DNA of 48,391 nt from Oscillospiraceae bacterium (lineage in GTDB: Bacteria; Bacillota; Clostridia; Oscillospirales; CAG-272): contig SVRM01000014.1 of the NCBI GenBank assembly GCA_015064785.1, positions 1-48,391 of the forward strand. Reading direction: 5' to 3'. Below the pieces are notes generated by a model. The model saw nothing but the letters and a program-made list of their open reading frames with translations, made no database searches and was not told the origin of the DNA. This document shows positions 8,491 through 17,944 of the stretch, piece after piece. The translations under genes and the position numbers were made by a program. Numbering within the stretch: the stretch's first letter is position 1; the number at the start of each line of letters is the position of its first letter.

Positions 8491-9687
8491 ATGAAATTAT
8501 TGGTCATCACGCAGTATTTTTTCCCGGAGACCTTTCGCATCAATGCGTTGTGTGCAGAATTGGTCCGCCGCGGACATGAGGTTACGGTTTTGACCGGTTA
8601 TCCGCAGTATCCGTATGGGAAAATCTACGACGGTTACGGTTTTTCTGTACCGTATGAGAACGAATGGATGGGTGTGCGCATTGAGCGGGTAAAGGTGCTT
8701 CCGCGCGGAAAAACACCATTCGGATTACTGTTGAATTTCTGTTCCATTGCAATCGAAGGCAGCAAATGGGTGCGGCACTGTACCGAGACATTTGATGCTG
8801 TTTTTGTATACGGACTTTCTCCGGTCACGGTCGGCTTGCCGGCTGTTGCCTATAAAAAACGGTTTGGTACGCCGATATATTATAATTTACTGGATCTTTG
8901 GCCGGACAGCGCCGAAATTGTGCTTGGAATCAGATGCCGACCGGTCATATCCGTCTTAAACCGTATAGTCCGTCGGATTTATGCGGCAAGCGATCGGATT
9001 CTCTGCTCCTCCGAATCGGTGGTGCAGACATTGACTGCCCGCGGTGTTCCGGCAGAAAAAACGGCCTTCTGGCCGCAGTTCTGCACAGAACCGCAGACGG
9101 ATACGATGACGCGCCCGGCATGTTATTCTCCGGCGCATTTCAATATTGTCTTTACCGGGAATCTCGGGGAAGCACAGGGACTGGATCTGCTGATCGATAC
9201 TGCGATAAAATGCAGAGACAGCCGGGTACGGTGGTTTCTTGTCGGAGATGGCAGAGCCGGGGACCGATTGAAAAAACGAGTGGCAGACAACGGTCTTGAG
9301 ACCGTTGTTTCTTTCATTGGAAGGGTAACAGAGGCGGAAGCAAACCGATACACGTATTTTGCGGACTGCGCTTATCTGTCCTTTCAGAAAAACGAGTTCT
9401 TTGAAAAGGTGCTGCCTGCGAAGCTGGCATCCTATCTTGCGTGCGGAATACCGATTCTGGCGGCTGCCGGCGGCGAAAGCGCGCGTGTGATCGACGAAGC
9501 GCGGTGCGGGTTTGTCTGTGAGCAGGATGCAGAGCGGCTGGCTGCATTGATCAGTGAGGAGCTTTTACCGAGTACGGAGCTGGATGACATGCGCATCCGT
9601 GCAAAACAGTATTATGAAGCGCATTTTACAAAAGCACGTTTGGTGGATGATCTGGAAGCGCTGATGGCGTGCGGCACAGACAGCTGA
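8491..9687 (+). CDS. GT4 glycosyltransferase, WbuB/WcaI-like
   Basis: The first gene of the exopolysaccharide cluster encodes a 398-residue cytoplasmic glycosyltransferase with two Rossmann-like halves. The opening MKLLVITQYFFPETFRINAL and the loop TGYPQYPYGKIYDGYG are typical of the WbuB/WcaI branch of GT4. The C-terminal nucleotide-sugar site includes PAKLASYLACGIPIL. I chose the ATG at 8491 because AAAGGA lies about ten bases upstream and the conserved first strand begins there. It should add one sugar of the repeat unit on a lipid carrier; donor and linkage cannot be read from sequence. No strong promoter is obvious between 8314 and 8490. That interval does hold a 10-base direct repeat (GATACAGGAT at 8430 and 8460). 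Confidence 0.85.
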   Translation: MKLLVITQYFFPETFRINALCAELVRRGHEVTVLTGYPQYPYGKIYDGYGFSVPYENEWMGVRIERVKVLPRGKTPFGLLLNFCSIAIEGSKWVRHCTETFDAVFVYGLSPVTVGLPAVAYKKRFGTPIYYNLLDLWPDSAEIVLGIRCRPVISVLNRIVRRIYAASDRILCSSESVVQTLTARGVPAEKTAFWPQFCTEPQTDTMTRPACYSPAHFNIVFTGNLGEAQGLDLLIDTAIKCRDSRVRWFLVGDGRAGDRLKKRVADNGLETVVSFIGRVTEAEANRYTYFADCAYLSFQKNEFFEKVLPAKLASYLACGIPILAAAGGESARVIDEARCGFVCEQDAERLAALISEELLPSTELDDMRIRAKQYYEAHFTKARLVDDLEALMACGTDS

Positions 9688-9723
9688 TACAGTGAACAGC
9701 GTCCGATTCTGAAAGAGAGAACA

Positions 9724-10872
9724 ATGAACACAGTGAACACGTTGCGCGTTTGTCGGCGCTGTGTCATGGACACCTCCGACAAAATGCTTACATTTGACGA
9801 AAACGGCATATGTTCGCGATGCAGAGAATATGAAAAGCGGATTGCACCGTGGTGGACTCACGGCGTGGGCCATGAACAAACGCTGAACCGCATTCTGCAT
9901 GAGGTCCGTTCCTTGGGCAAGGGCAGGGAATATGACTGTATTCTCGGTTTGAGCGGCGGTTTGGACAGTTGTTATCTTCTGCATCTGGCCGTGACACAGT
10001 GGAACCTCCGTCCGTATGTACTGCATGTGGATGCAGGGTGGAATTTGCCGGCGGCGGAGAGCAATATCCGCAAACTCTGCGGTAAGCTGGGTGTTGAACT
10101 GCATGTAAAACACATGGATTTTGATGAGATCCGGCAGATGCAGCTGGCATTTTTCCGCACCGGACATGCGGGACTTGATGTGCCGCAGGATCATGCCTTC
10201 ATTGCGCAGGTGGATTCCATGGCGGAAGCGCTCGGCGTGAAATATATATTGAACGGATATAACATCAGCACGGAGCTTGTGGCCAATCCCGCTTCCTGGT
10301 ATGACGGTGCGGGACCGAGCGGCGACAAAACCTATCTGCTGGATGTGATGAAACGGCACGGCGGCGGTCGGACAAAACAATACCTCTATACGACCGGATT
10401 CCGGCACAAATTCTGGCTGCCGTATATCAAAGGCGTGAAAACGCTGACACTTTTGAATTATGTTCCGCTGACAAAGGAACAGATGACCGATACATTGGTA
10501 AACGAGTACGGACTTGCGGTGTATCGGCAGAAACATTTTGAGAACCTTCTGACGAAATTCATTGACGGATGGTGGCTACCAACACGGTTCGGCTATGACA
10601 TCCGCCGCGCACAGCTGTCCAGTCTGGTCATTACCGGTCAGATGACACGTGAGGAAGCGCTGGAAATTCTGAAAACGCCGCCGCTGACAGACGAGGAAGC
10701 TGCGGCGTTGTTTTCTGAGGTCGCACGGCGGCTGGATATCTCCGAGGAAGCGCTGACCCGTCTGTATACCATGCCGCATATCCGTCGGAAGTATCGCAGT
10801 CAGAATCTGGCTTTTGCGCTGGGGATCCGACTGTATGCACTGCTTGGTCTGGATCGCAGAATCAGACAGTAA
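9724..10872 (+). CDS. N-acetyl sugar amidotransferase (WbpG/PseA-like)
   Basis: This 382-residue protein belongs to the PP-loop ATPase group that converts an acetamido sugar to an acetamidino sugar during surface polysaccharide synthesis. The ATP loop SGGLDS is at residues 77-82. Two CxxC pairs near the N-terminus (Cys10/Cys13 and Cys30/Cys33) form the metal knuckle usual in this family. The C-terminal part (YDIRRAQLSSLVITGQMTR) is also typical. Many relatives work with HisH- and HisF-like ammonia-supplying partners. None is present in the cluster, so this one may resemble stand-alone PseA types or use partners elsewhere. The ribosome binding site is a modest AAAGAGAG. It should act on a nucleotide-linked sugar in the cytoplasm before assembly. 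Confidence 0.85.
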   Translation: MNTVNTLRVCRRCVMDTSDKMLTFDENGICSRCREYEKRIAPWWTHGVGHEQTLNRILHEVRSLGKGREYDCILGLSGGLDSCYLLHLAVTQWNLRPYVLHVDAGWNLPAAESNIRKLCGKLGVELHVKHMDFDEIRQMQLAFFRTGHAGLDVPQDHAFIAQVDSMAEALGVKYILNGYNISTELVANPASWYDGAGPSGDKTYLLDVMKRHGGGRTKQYLYTTGFRHKFWLPYIKGVKTLTLLNYVPLTKEQMTDTLVNEYGLAVYRQKHFENLLTKFIDGWWLPTRFGYDIRRAQLSSLVITGQMTREEALEILKTPPLTDEEAAALFSEVARRLDISEEALTRLYTMPHIRRKYRSQNLAFALGIRLYALLGLDRRIRQ

Positions 10873-10890
10873 CAGGAAACGAGGGACAGC

Positions 10891-12093
10891 ATGAGGGTTT
10901 TGCTGGTGGATGTCAACTGCAAACACAGCAGTACAGGGAATATCGTATACGATCTGTATACGGCACTGCGCGATGACAGTCACGCAGCGTCAGTCTGCTA
11001 CGGACGCGGACCGATTGTCAGAGAACCCGATATCTTCAAATTCGGTCTGGATGCGGAAACCTGTTTTCATGCGTTTCTGACGCGCGTCACCGGATATACC
11101 GGCTGCTTTTCGCCCATTTCAACGGCACGTCTGCTCAGACAGATCAAAAAGTTCAGACCGGATGTGGTACATCTCCATGAGCTTCATGCGTATTTTATCA
11201 ATTATGCACCGCTGATCCGGTATCTGAAGCGGAGTGGGATTCCTGTGGTGATGACACTGCACTGTGAATTCAACTATACCGGAAAATGCGGTCACGCTGT
11301 CGCATGTGATCAGTGGATGACGGAATGCGGGAACTGTCCGCATCTGCACGATTATCCGCGTTCACTGCTGTTTGACCGCACGAAAGACATGTTTCGCCGG
11401 AAAAAGGCGTTGTTTGCCGACTGGCAGCATCTCACAGTCACAGCGCCGTCCGACTGGCTTGCCAAGCGGGCAAAACAGTCGTTTCTCGGCACAAAGGACA
11501 TCCGCGTCATTCACAATGGCATTGATACCGAGGTCTTTTATCCGCGGGATGCTTCTGCACAGCGACGGGCGCTTGGAATTGCCGACGGGGAACAGGTGGT
11601 ACTGGCTGCAGCTCCTGATCTGATGAGCCAAAACAAAGGCGGCAGATATGTTCTGCGTCTGGCAGAACGCATGAGCCGTCCCGGACTCCGTTTTGTTCTG
11701 GTGGGTGCGGATGCGGCTGCATGTCCGATGCGGGAGCGGGTGACAGTTCTGCCGCGAACATACGACATTGATGTCATGGCGCAATATTATTCGATGGCGG
11801 ATGTCTTTGTCATTTGCAGTGAGCGCGAAACCTATCCGACGTCCTGTCTGGAAGCACTCTGCTGCGGAACTCCGGTTGCAGGCTTTGCGGTCGGCGGTGT
11901 CGCGGAAACCGCCTGGGATGATGCGGCGCTGTGCGATTACGGCGATATTGCACAGCTTGCAGAATGTGTTGCGGCATTGCTGTCTCATCAGAATTCCGAT
12001 ACGAGACGTGAAATTGCAGATGCAGCCGCGAAACGGTGCGGCAAATCCGCGATGACAAAACAGTACCTTGCGCTGTACCGCGAACATTCATGA
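10891..12093 (+). CDS. GT4 glycosyltransferase
   Basis: This 400-residue GT4 enzyme has an N-terminal acceptor domain with HLHELHAYFINYAPLI and a C-terminal donor domain. The donor domain carries the EX7E motif in ETYPTSCLE followed by CCGTPVAGF. Several cysteines between residues ~130 and 155 (YTGKCGHAVACDQW, ECGNCPHL) match a subgroup of GT4 enzymes that often sit in colanic-acid-like clusters. The start follows GAGGG after an 18-base gap from the amidotransferase stop. It is expected to extend the lipid-linked repeat unit on the cytoplasmic face. Donor sugar is unknown. Confidence 0.85.
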   Translation: MRVLLVDVNCKHSSTGNIVYDLYTALRDDSHAASVCYGRGPIVREPDIFKFGLDAETCFHAFLTRVTGYTGCFSPISTARLLRQIKKFRPDVVHLHELHAYFINYAPLIRYLKRSGIPVVMTLHCEFNYTGKCGHAVACDQWMTECGNCPHLHDYPRSLLFDRTKDMFRRKKALFADWQHLTVTAPSDWLAKRAKQSFLGTKDIRVIHNGIDTEVFYPRDASAQRRALGIADGEQVVLAAAPDLMSQNKGGRYVLRLAERMSRPGLRFVLVGADAAACPMRERVTVLPRTYDIDVMAQYYSMADVFVICSERETYPTSCLEALCCGTPVAGFAVGGVAETAWDDAALCDYGDIAQLAECVAALLSHQNSDTRREIADAAAKRCGKSAMTKQYLALYREHS

Positions 12094-12159
12094 CCGATAC
12101 ACATCTGAAAACCGCAGAAAGGATGCTTTCGCCCAACGAAAGTCAGGATTACAAACATT

Positions 12160-13308
12160 ATGAGCAGTCAACCTCTGCGCGTTCTGCTGACAACGAATAT
12201 TCCAGCACCTTACATGATCGATTATCTGACGGAGCTTGGCAAAAAGACCGAGTTGACCGTGCTGTTTGAGCGCGCGCACGCGAGTGACCGCGATGCGGCG
12301 TGGTATAAAGACAGCGGCGGAAATGCGCATTTCAAAGCGATTTTTCTGCATGGTATTCCCTGCGGAGGCGATTGTGGCTTCAGTTTTGGAATCCTGCAAT
12401 ATCTGAATCCCCGCCGCTATGACAGAATCATCATTGCCAATCCGACCACACCGACAGGGATTCTTGCCCTGCTGTACTGTCGGTGGTCCGGGATTCCGTT
12501 TTTCCTCCAGAGCGAGGGCGGATTTCAGGGAAGCGGACGCGGGTTGAAAGAAAAGTTCAAAACATATCTGATGGAGCGTGCGTCGTTTTATCTGACCGGT
12601 ATGGGTGGGAATAACGATTATTTTCTGCGTTACGGCGCGGACCCTGCACGGCTTGGGCGGTATCCATTCGCCTCGATGACGGAACAGGACCTTGCAAACG
12701 CATATGTGCTGTCAGACGGGGAAAAGCAGCAGCTGCGCGGCAGACTTGACATCCGGGAATCGCGTGTCATTCTCTCTGTCGGGCGGTTTTCTTATTTGCG
12801 CGGATACGGAAAAGGATATGACATTCTGATGCGGCTGGCAAAGCAGCTGCCAAAGGATATCGGTATTTATATTGTCGGTGACGAACCGACAGCGGAATTT
12901 TTGCGGTGGAAGACAGAACACGCACTGTCACAGGTTCATTTTGTTCCGTTTCTGTCAAAGGATGCCCTCGCGGATTATTACCGAGCGGCGGATGTGTTTG
13001 TTCTGCTGTCGAGGGGCGACACATGGGGACTGGCGGTCAATGAAGCGATGGCTTACGGACTGCCGGTCCTATCATCCGATCGGTGCATTGCAGGTGTGGA
13101 GCTGATCGAAAACGGTGTCAACGGGTATGTATTGCCGCTGTCAGACGAGGGCGCGATTCTTGGTACCCTCTCATCCATGCTGGCAGAGACGGAATTGCGG
13201 CATCGGATGGGTGCAGCAAACCGGGAAAAGATCCGCGCGCATACCGTTGAGCATATGGCGGATGTCATATACGGATATATCAGAAACGAAACTGTACGGA
13301 GGGTTTGA
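12160..13308 (+). CDS. GT4 glycosyltransferase
   Basis: This 382-residue protein begins LRVLLTTNIPAPYMIDYL, a typical first strand and glycine-poor loop of GT4 enzymes acting on lipid-linked acceptors. The donor-site region reads SRGDTWGLAVNEAMAYGLP. The first acidic residue of the EX7E motif is Asp here (DX7E), a conservative change. The ribosome binding site before the ATG is weak (AGGATT, about 10 bases upstream). A 66-base gap separates it from the preceding gene, and the next gene begins six bases after its stop. The sugar transferred is unknown. Confidence 0.82.
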   Translation: MSSQPLRVLLTTNIPAPYMIDYLTELGKKTELTVLFERAHASDRDAAWYKDSGGNAHFKAIFLHGIPCGGDCGFSFGILQYLNPRRYDRIIIANPTTPTGILALLYCRWSGIPFFLQSEGGFQGSGRGLKEKFKTYLMERASFYLTGMGGNNDYFLRYGADPARLGRYPFASMTEQDLANAYVLSDGEKQQLRGRLDIRESRVILSVGRFSYLRGYGKGYDILMRLAKQLPKDIGIYIVGDEPTAEFLRWKTEHALSQVHFVPFLSKDALADYYRAADVFVLLSRGDTWGLAVNEAMAYGLPVLSSDRCIAGVELIENGVNGYVLPLSDEGAILGTLSSMLAETELRHRMGAANREKIRAHTVEHMADVIYGYIRNETVRRV

Positions 13309-13313
13309 TATTT

Positions 13314-14351
13314 ATGGATATCGGGATTGTTACCTTTCACAGAGAACCCAATTACGGTGCCGTGCTTCAGGCGTATGCGCTTCAGGAATTCCTTTTGCAG
13401 CTGGGATATGATGCGGGCATTTACGATTATATCCGCCCGCAGCTGCCGCAGACAAATCCCAAACAGCGGTTGATCGATGCGGTATGCCGGCTCAGCGCGC
13501 GTGACCGCAGAAGCAGAGACGCAAAGTTCGATTCCTTTCGTCAGTCGTATCTGCGGTGCTGCTCGGATGCACGGTGTGCGGCGTATGTCGCGGGAAGTGA
13601 CCAGATCTGGAATCCCGGCGGCGCGCTGGACGAAACCTATTTTCTGACCTTTGCGCCAGAATCGGCAAAAAAGCTGTCTTATGCGGCAAGTCTCGGGGAA
13701 GCTGTCATTTTGGACAGCCAACGGGACACAATCCGGCGGCTGCTGTCAGATTTTGATGCCATTTCGGTCAGAGAGGCGGATGCCGCTGCCTGCATTTCTG
13801 CGCTGTGCGGCAGAGCGGTATCACTTCACGCAGACCCGACACTGCTTCACGACAAAATGTTCTGGCGGAGCATTGCCTCACCTGTAGACGGCATCGGCGG
13901 TGCCTACATTCTTGTCTATCTGATGCATCTGCCCAAAAACATCAACCGTCTGCTGCGGTGGCTGAAAAAGGAAACGGGATATGAAATTGTGCTGCTCGAC
14001 GGACAGGGTGCCGTACAGGGACCGCTTTCCGCGCTTGTGACACACGACAGAGCCGTCCACAGCGCCGGTCCGCGGGAGTTTGTCTGGCTTGCGGATCATG
14101 CCGAATGCATTGTGACCTCCTCTTTTCACGGAACGGTATTCTCCATAATTTTTGAAAAGGAATGTTACGCGGTCACACAGCCACAGGACACCCGAATGAC
14201 ACAGCTTCGGCAAACCTTTGGATTCCATCCGCTATCAGAGACACAGCGGCAGTTTGTGCGCGGGGATGCCGTGGATGAAAAAACGGTTTCTGTGATACAG
14301 CGTGGGCTGCGGGATGAGGCGCGCCATTATTTTGAAGGAGTATTGATGTGA
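13314..14351 (+). CDS. Polysaccharide pyruvyl transferase family protein
   Basis: This 345-residue protein matches the CsaB/WcaK-type pyruvyl transferase family, which transfers pyruvate from phosphoenolpyruvate to a sugar of a surface polysaccharide. Typical stretches are NYGAVLQAYALQEFL near the start, VAGSDQIWNPGG, KKLSYAASLGE, and the late TSSFHGTVFSIIF. I chose the ATG at 13314 (MDIGIVTF). GGAGGG sits ten bases before it, while a TTG at 13305 is only one base from that site. The end overlaps the next start in a GTGA arrangement, showing translational coupling with the FrhB-like gene. A second pyruvyl transferase follows that gene. Confidence 0.85.
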   Translation: MDIGIVTFHREPNYGAVLQAYALQEFLLQLGYDAGIYDYIRPQLPQTNPKQRLIDAVCRLSARDRRSRDAKFDSFRQSYLRCCSDARCAAYVAGSDQIWNPGGALDETYFLTFAPESAKKLSYAASLGEAVILDSQRDTIRRLLSDFDAISVREADAAACISALCGRAVSLHADPTLLHDKMFWRSIASPVDGIGGAYILVYLMHLPKNINRLLRWLKKETGYEIVLLDGQGAVQGPLSALVTHDRAVHSAGPREFVWLADHAECIVTSSFHGTVFSIIFEKECYAVTQPQDTRMTQLRQTFGFHPLSETQRQFVRGDAVDEKTVSVIQRGLRDEARHYFEGVLM

Positions 14352-15520
14352 AACATAGAATCACAGCGGAGGCGCTTACTTCCTGTACAGGATGCAGTGC
14401 CTGTGCGGCGGCATGTCGTGCGGGGGCGCTGACGATGCAGCTGAATGCAGAGGGCTTTTATGAGCCGCGATTGGTACCGCAGAAATGCCTGGACTGTGGG
14501 ACGTGTCTTGCGGTCTGTCCGATCGGAACGTCCGGCGGCAGGGAACGGCTGGCATCGTATTGCGGCTATCATCGGGACCCCGGAATTCTGTACCAAAGTA
14601 CATCCGGCGGCGCGTTCCGTGCGCTTGCCGATCCGATTCTTGATGCGGGCGGACTTGTCTTTGGTGCGGTGTACACCGAGGACTTCCGCACGGTTCTGAT
14701 TGCAGACAGCGACAGCACAGACATCGTACAGATGCAGAAAAGCAAATATATTGTCAGCTTTCCGCAGACGTCTTTTCCCAGGATCCGACAGCAGCTGGAA
14801 AATGGCAGAACAGTCCTGTTCTCCGGCGCTCCCTGTCAGACGGCGGGGCTTTTGTCATATCTTGGCAGAGCATATCCGAATCTGTATACCGTGGATTTCA
14901 TCTGCGGCGGAATGCCGTCTCTGCGTTTCTGGCAGGAGCATGTGACATTTCTGGAACAAAAGTATGGCGCTGCTCTTGTGGGCGTGGATTTCCGTTCCAA
15001 GGAAAAGGGCTGGGGAAAAGAGTATCTTGCACTGCACTTTGCAAACGGCAAAAAATTGCTGATGCGCGAGTATCTTGACAGCTATTATCACTGCTTTGCC
15101 AATACCCGTGTTTCTGTCCGCTCCGTTTGTCTGGACTGTCCCTACCGTACCCGTCATGATGCGGATATCACTGTCGGCGATTTCTGGGGTTATGCTGACG
15201 CCGGAGTGACGGATGTGCGGGGTGGTATGTCCCTTGTGACTGTCAACAGCAGTCAGGGACAGGCGTTGATTTCCGGGATGACTGCGTTTGGGCTCCGGAC
15301 CACTGCACCGCAGGATTCCGATTACGCATTCCGGGATACATTATCCACGGAGCAGGAGCGCAGACAGCGGGACGCATTTTTTGCGCTTGCGGCGCAAATC
15401 GGGTTTGAACATGCCGCAAAACGGCTTTGTCCGGCGACGGTACGGGCGCACATTGCAGCCTATCTGAAAGAGAAGCTGTTCCGCTTTTTCCATCAATCCG
15501 GACACAAATCCGTAAAGTAA
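14348..15520 (+). CDS. FrhB/FdhB-like iron-sulfur protein of the polysaccharide cluster
   Basis: This 390-residue protein has two N-terminal 4Fe-4S motifs (Cys13-x2-Cys16-x2-Cys19-x3-Cys23, then CLDCGTCLAVCP). A coenzyme F420 hydrogenase/dehydrogenase beta-subunit-type region follows, including STSGGAFRALAD, SGAPCQTAGLL and DITVGDFWGY. Relatives without any F420 pathway are common in polysaccharide clusters next to pyruvyl transferases. They are assumed to do a flavin- and iron-sulfur-dependent redox step on a sugar or pyruvyl group, but the reaction is not established. Translation starts at a GTG overlapping the previous stop codon, with AAGGAG seven bases upstream. Its position between two pyruvyl transferases suggests a joint modification step. 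Confidence 0.82.
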   Translation: MKHRITAEALTSCTGCSACAAACRAGALTMQLNAEGFYEPRLVPQKCLDCGTCLAVCPIGTSGGRERLASYCGYHRDPGILYQSTSGGAFRALADPILDAGGLVFGAVYTEDFRTVLIADSDSTDIVQMQKSKYIVSFPQTSFPRIRQQLENGRTVLFSGAPCQTAGLLSYLGRAYPNLYTVDFICGGMPSLRFWQEHVTFLEQKYGAALVGVDFRSKEKGWGKEYLALHFANGKKLLMREYLDSYYHCFANTRVSVRSVCLDCPYRTRHDADITVGDFWGYADAGVTDVRGGMSLVTVNSSQGQALISGMTAFGLRTTAPQDSDYAFRDTLSTEQERRQRDAFFALAAQIGFEHAAKRLCPATVRAHIAAYLKEKLFRFFHQSGHKSVK

Positions 15521-15570
15521 AAACTCTTTGGAAAGGGTGCTTTCGTGCAGAAGAAGGCACAGCGGCGATT

Positions 15571-16776
15571 ATGAAAATTCTCATTGCCTGCCAATCGGCA
15601 GCCAATCAGGGCGACCGCGCCATTGCAGATTATCTGATCAGACAGCTTTCGGCGCTGGGACATGAAATTGTGCTTTCGACAACGCAGCCCGCGCTGTGGA
15701 AAACAGGACTTGCCGCGGATATTTCCGTCATCGGCATGGGCTATTGGTCCCCAAACAGTATCATCCGGAAACCGTTCATCGGAGGTCTGCTGCGCGGTTT
15801 GACAAGATGGCTGTGGAATCCGATTCTCTTTGCGGATCTCATGGCGAAACACGGCGGACATCCGCTGTGCCGTATGGTAAGCTCTCGGTTCATCGAAGCA
15901 GTCCGGGATGCGGATCTGGTGATTGTGACGGGTGGGCATCACATTACAAGCTTCCGCGAAAAAAATGCGCTGTTCCAGTTTACCTATGATATCGGATTGG
16001 TGCAGATATTTGCCGGGCGATATATCCTGTGGTCGCAGACTGTCGGTCCGCTGACCTTTACCTCAGCACGCGCAAAGGCGTTCATCAAAGGGCTTCTTTT
16101 ACAGGCGGAATGCGTGTATCTGCGGGATGAGAGCAGTATGATATGTGCGGCGGAGACCGTCGGTACCTGTGCCAACACCACCAGAACCTGCGACTCGGTT
16201 TTCGGATTCGGGATGGCTGACTATCCCTCGCTTTCGGACAGGGAAAAGAAGGTCGGCGTTTCCATTTTCGACGGTTTGAAAAAGGCGTTTGCTGCATATG
16301 AAACCATCGCCGCAATGCTGGATCGGTATGCATCCGACGGTTATACCATTGAATTTTTCCGGATGGAATACGGTGATGCGGAGGCAGACAGCATCCGCCG
16401 CGTGATTTCGCTGATGAAGACACATCCGAGGATAACGGTTCACCCGTTTATGACAAGCACAGAAGAACATCTGTGTGCGGTAGCGTCCTGCCGCTGCTTC
16501 ATCGGCTATAAAACACATTCCGTAATTATGGCACTGACCACAGCGACACCGCTGATTGCGATTGCATATCACCCCAAAACCGCTGATTTTATGCATGATT
16601 TCGGACTGGATGCGTATGTCCTGCCGGATGAAACGCTCCGGACAGAGCAGGCACTGCGGTGTATCGATCTGCTGGAGCAGAACCTCGCCGCCGTTCATCA
16701 GACAGAGCGGGAAATTGCGCGTGAAATGGCACAGCGGGTACAAAACGATGTATATGAAATGGTGCGTCATGACTGA
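15571..16776 (+). CDS. Second polysaccharide pyruvyl transferase family protein
   Basis: This 401-residue protein opens MKILIACQSAANQGDRAIAD, as in WcaK-type members of the pyruvyl transferase family. It contains TGGHHITSF, WSQTVGPLTF, VYLRDESSM and GYKTHSVIMAL, the family's usual blocks. I chose the ATG at 15571 because homology begins there; the frame is open further upstream but the extra 48 codons overlap the end of the preceding gene and are unlike the family. The ribosome binding site is weak (GAAGG, ~13 bases away). It is only distantly related to the first pyruvyl transferase, so the two probably act on different sugars. The last bases overlap the start of the polymerase gene. Confidence 0.8.
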   Translation: MKILIACQSAANQGDRAIADYLIRQLSALGHEIVLSTTQPALWKTGLAADISVIGMGYWSPNSIIRKPFIGGLLRGLTRWLWNPILFADLMAKHGGHPLCRMVSSRFIEAVRDADLVIVTGGHHITSFREKNALFQFTYDIGLVQIFAGRYILWSQTVGPLTFTSARAKAFIKGLLLQAECVYLRDESSMICAAETVGTCANTTRTCDSVFGFGMADYPSLSDREKKVGVSIFDGLKKAFAAYETIAAMLDRYASDGYTIEFFRMEYGDAEADSIRRVISLMKTHPRITVHPFMTSTEEHLCAVASCRCFIGYKTHSVIMALTTATPLIAIAYHPKTADFMHDFGLDAYVLPDETLRTEQALRCIDLLEQNLAAVHQTEREIAREMAQRVQNDVYEMVRHD

Positions 16777-17944
16777 AATCACAGAAAAACGTATCCCACA
16801 CCGAAAGGGACTTGCGGCGGCGGAACAGCTGCTGTTGACGGTATATATCCTTCTGTCACCGATCTATCAATGTTTCCCGGCACTGCCGCTCATCGGGCTG
16901 AATCCGATGACAGTCTTGGTCGGTTTACTGCTTCTTTGCTATGCACTGCATATGCCCTCTGTTCTCCGGCACCACAGACCGCTGTTTGGCTCTGTATGGA
17001 TTCTGCTTGTGTTTTGCGCGGAGCTGGTATGGTTCCGGGCGGATCTCAGCATTGGCTGGGTTCTCCCGGTTTTGTTATATTTGTTTTTCCTACAGACGGA
17101 TCACCGAATCTCGGCGACGTGTCTTGAGGGGGCCTATCTGATTTCGGTACTTCTTGCCGCTGTATGTTCTGTCAGTCTTGGCTTGGTTGACGGTGCTGTT
17201 ACGCGCGTTGCAACATTGATTGACGGCAGTATTGCACCGATTGCCATCACTGCCGCGCTGTTCTGCGACAGACGCGCGGGCGGTGTGCGTGCATTGGGAT
17301 GGCTGTGCCTCCGTGGTGCCGCATTGATCTGCGGTCTGATTGTTCTGATATTCGGCATGTCCCGCGCACGCTTTCTGATCATCGGTGCGGTATTCGTGCT
17401 GTATTTTTGCAGAAAGCTCCGTCAGGTATTTCCCGGCGGCAGAAAAATCTCCCGCCGCGCGGCACTGCTTCTGTATTTTATTCTGCTGGCTATGGCAGGA
17501 CTGCTTGCCAGTGGTATTTTGGATGATCTTTTTGCGCCGATTCTGCGCCGGCTGACAACGGAAGGTCTTGACAGTATGGGACGCGATGTGGAGCTTATAT
17601 TTGGGTTGTCCTGTTTTTCCGACAGTCCGATCATCGGCTGCGGATGGGGGCAGATGTATCTGACGGACCTGGACGGTTCGGTTGTTGCCTATAACAATCA
17701 CTGTGCGTATCTCGCAATCCTTGCTCGCGGCGGACTTGCACTTGCACTCCCGATGCTGTTTTCCTACGCAATGCTGTTTTTGGAGGCGTGGGGTGTGCGG
17801 CACCGCTGTGCTGCGGCAGTACCTTTGATGACGGTGTTTTTCCTGCTGTCCATCGGCAATGCCGGGATGTTCAACTATACGATCGGCAGTCTGATTCCGC
17901 TGGTCGTTCTCAAAATCAATCAGAAAGACAGGGACCTTGAATGA
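16769..17944 (+). CDS. O-antigen polymerase/ligase-like membrane protein (Wzy-like)
   Basis: This 391-residue protein is mostly hydrophobic, with about ten to twelve predicted membrane segments. A conserved O-antigen ligase/polymerase block with a long outer loop (DSMGRDVELIFGLS, IIGCGWGQMY, YNNHCAYLAILARGG) lies around residues 265-325. It should join repeat units flipped by the Wzx protein on the outer face of the membrane. The start is not certain: the ATG at 16769 overlaps the previous gene by eight bases, and an ATG at 16754 is in the same frame. Its stop overlaps the next ATG (ATGA), indicating coupling. It is too divergent to tell polymerase from ligase by sequence alone, but the cluster needs a polymerase. 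Confidence 0.78.
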   Translation: MTEITEKRIPHRKGLAAAEQLLLTVYILLSPIYQCFPALPLIGLNPMTVLVGLLLLCYALHMPSVLRHHRPLFGSVWILLVFCAELVWFRADLSIGWVLPVLLYLFFLQTDHRISATCLEGAYLISVLLAAVCSVSLGLVDGAVTRVATLIDGSIAPIAITAALFCDRRAGGVRALGWLCLRGAALICGLIVLIFGMSRARFLIIGAVFVLYFCRKLRQVFPGGRKISRRAALLLYFILLAMAGLLASGILDDLFAPILRRLTTEGLDSMGRDVELIFGLSCFSDSPIIGCGWGQMYLTDLDGSVVAYNNHCAYLAILARGGLALALPMLFSYAMLFLEAWGVRHRCAAAVPLMTVFFLLSIGNAGMFNYTIGSLIPLVVLKINQKDRDLE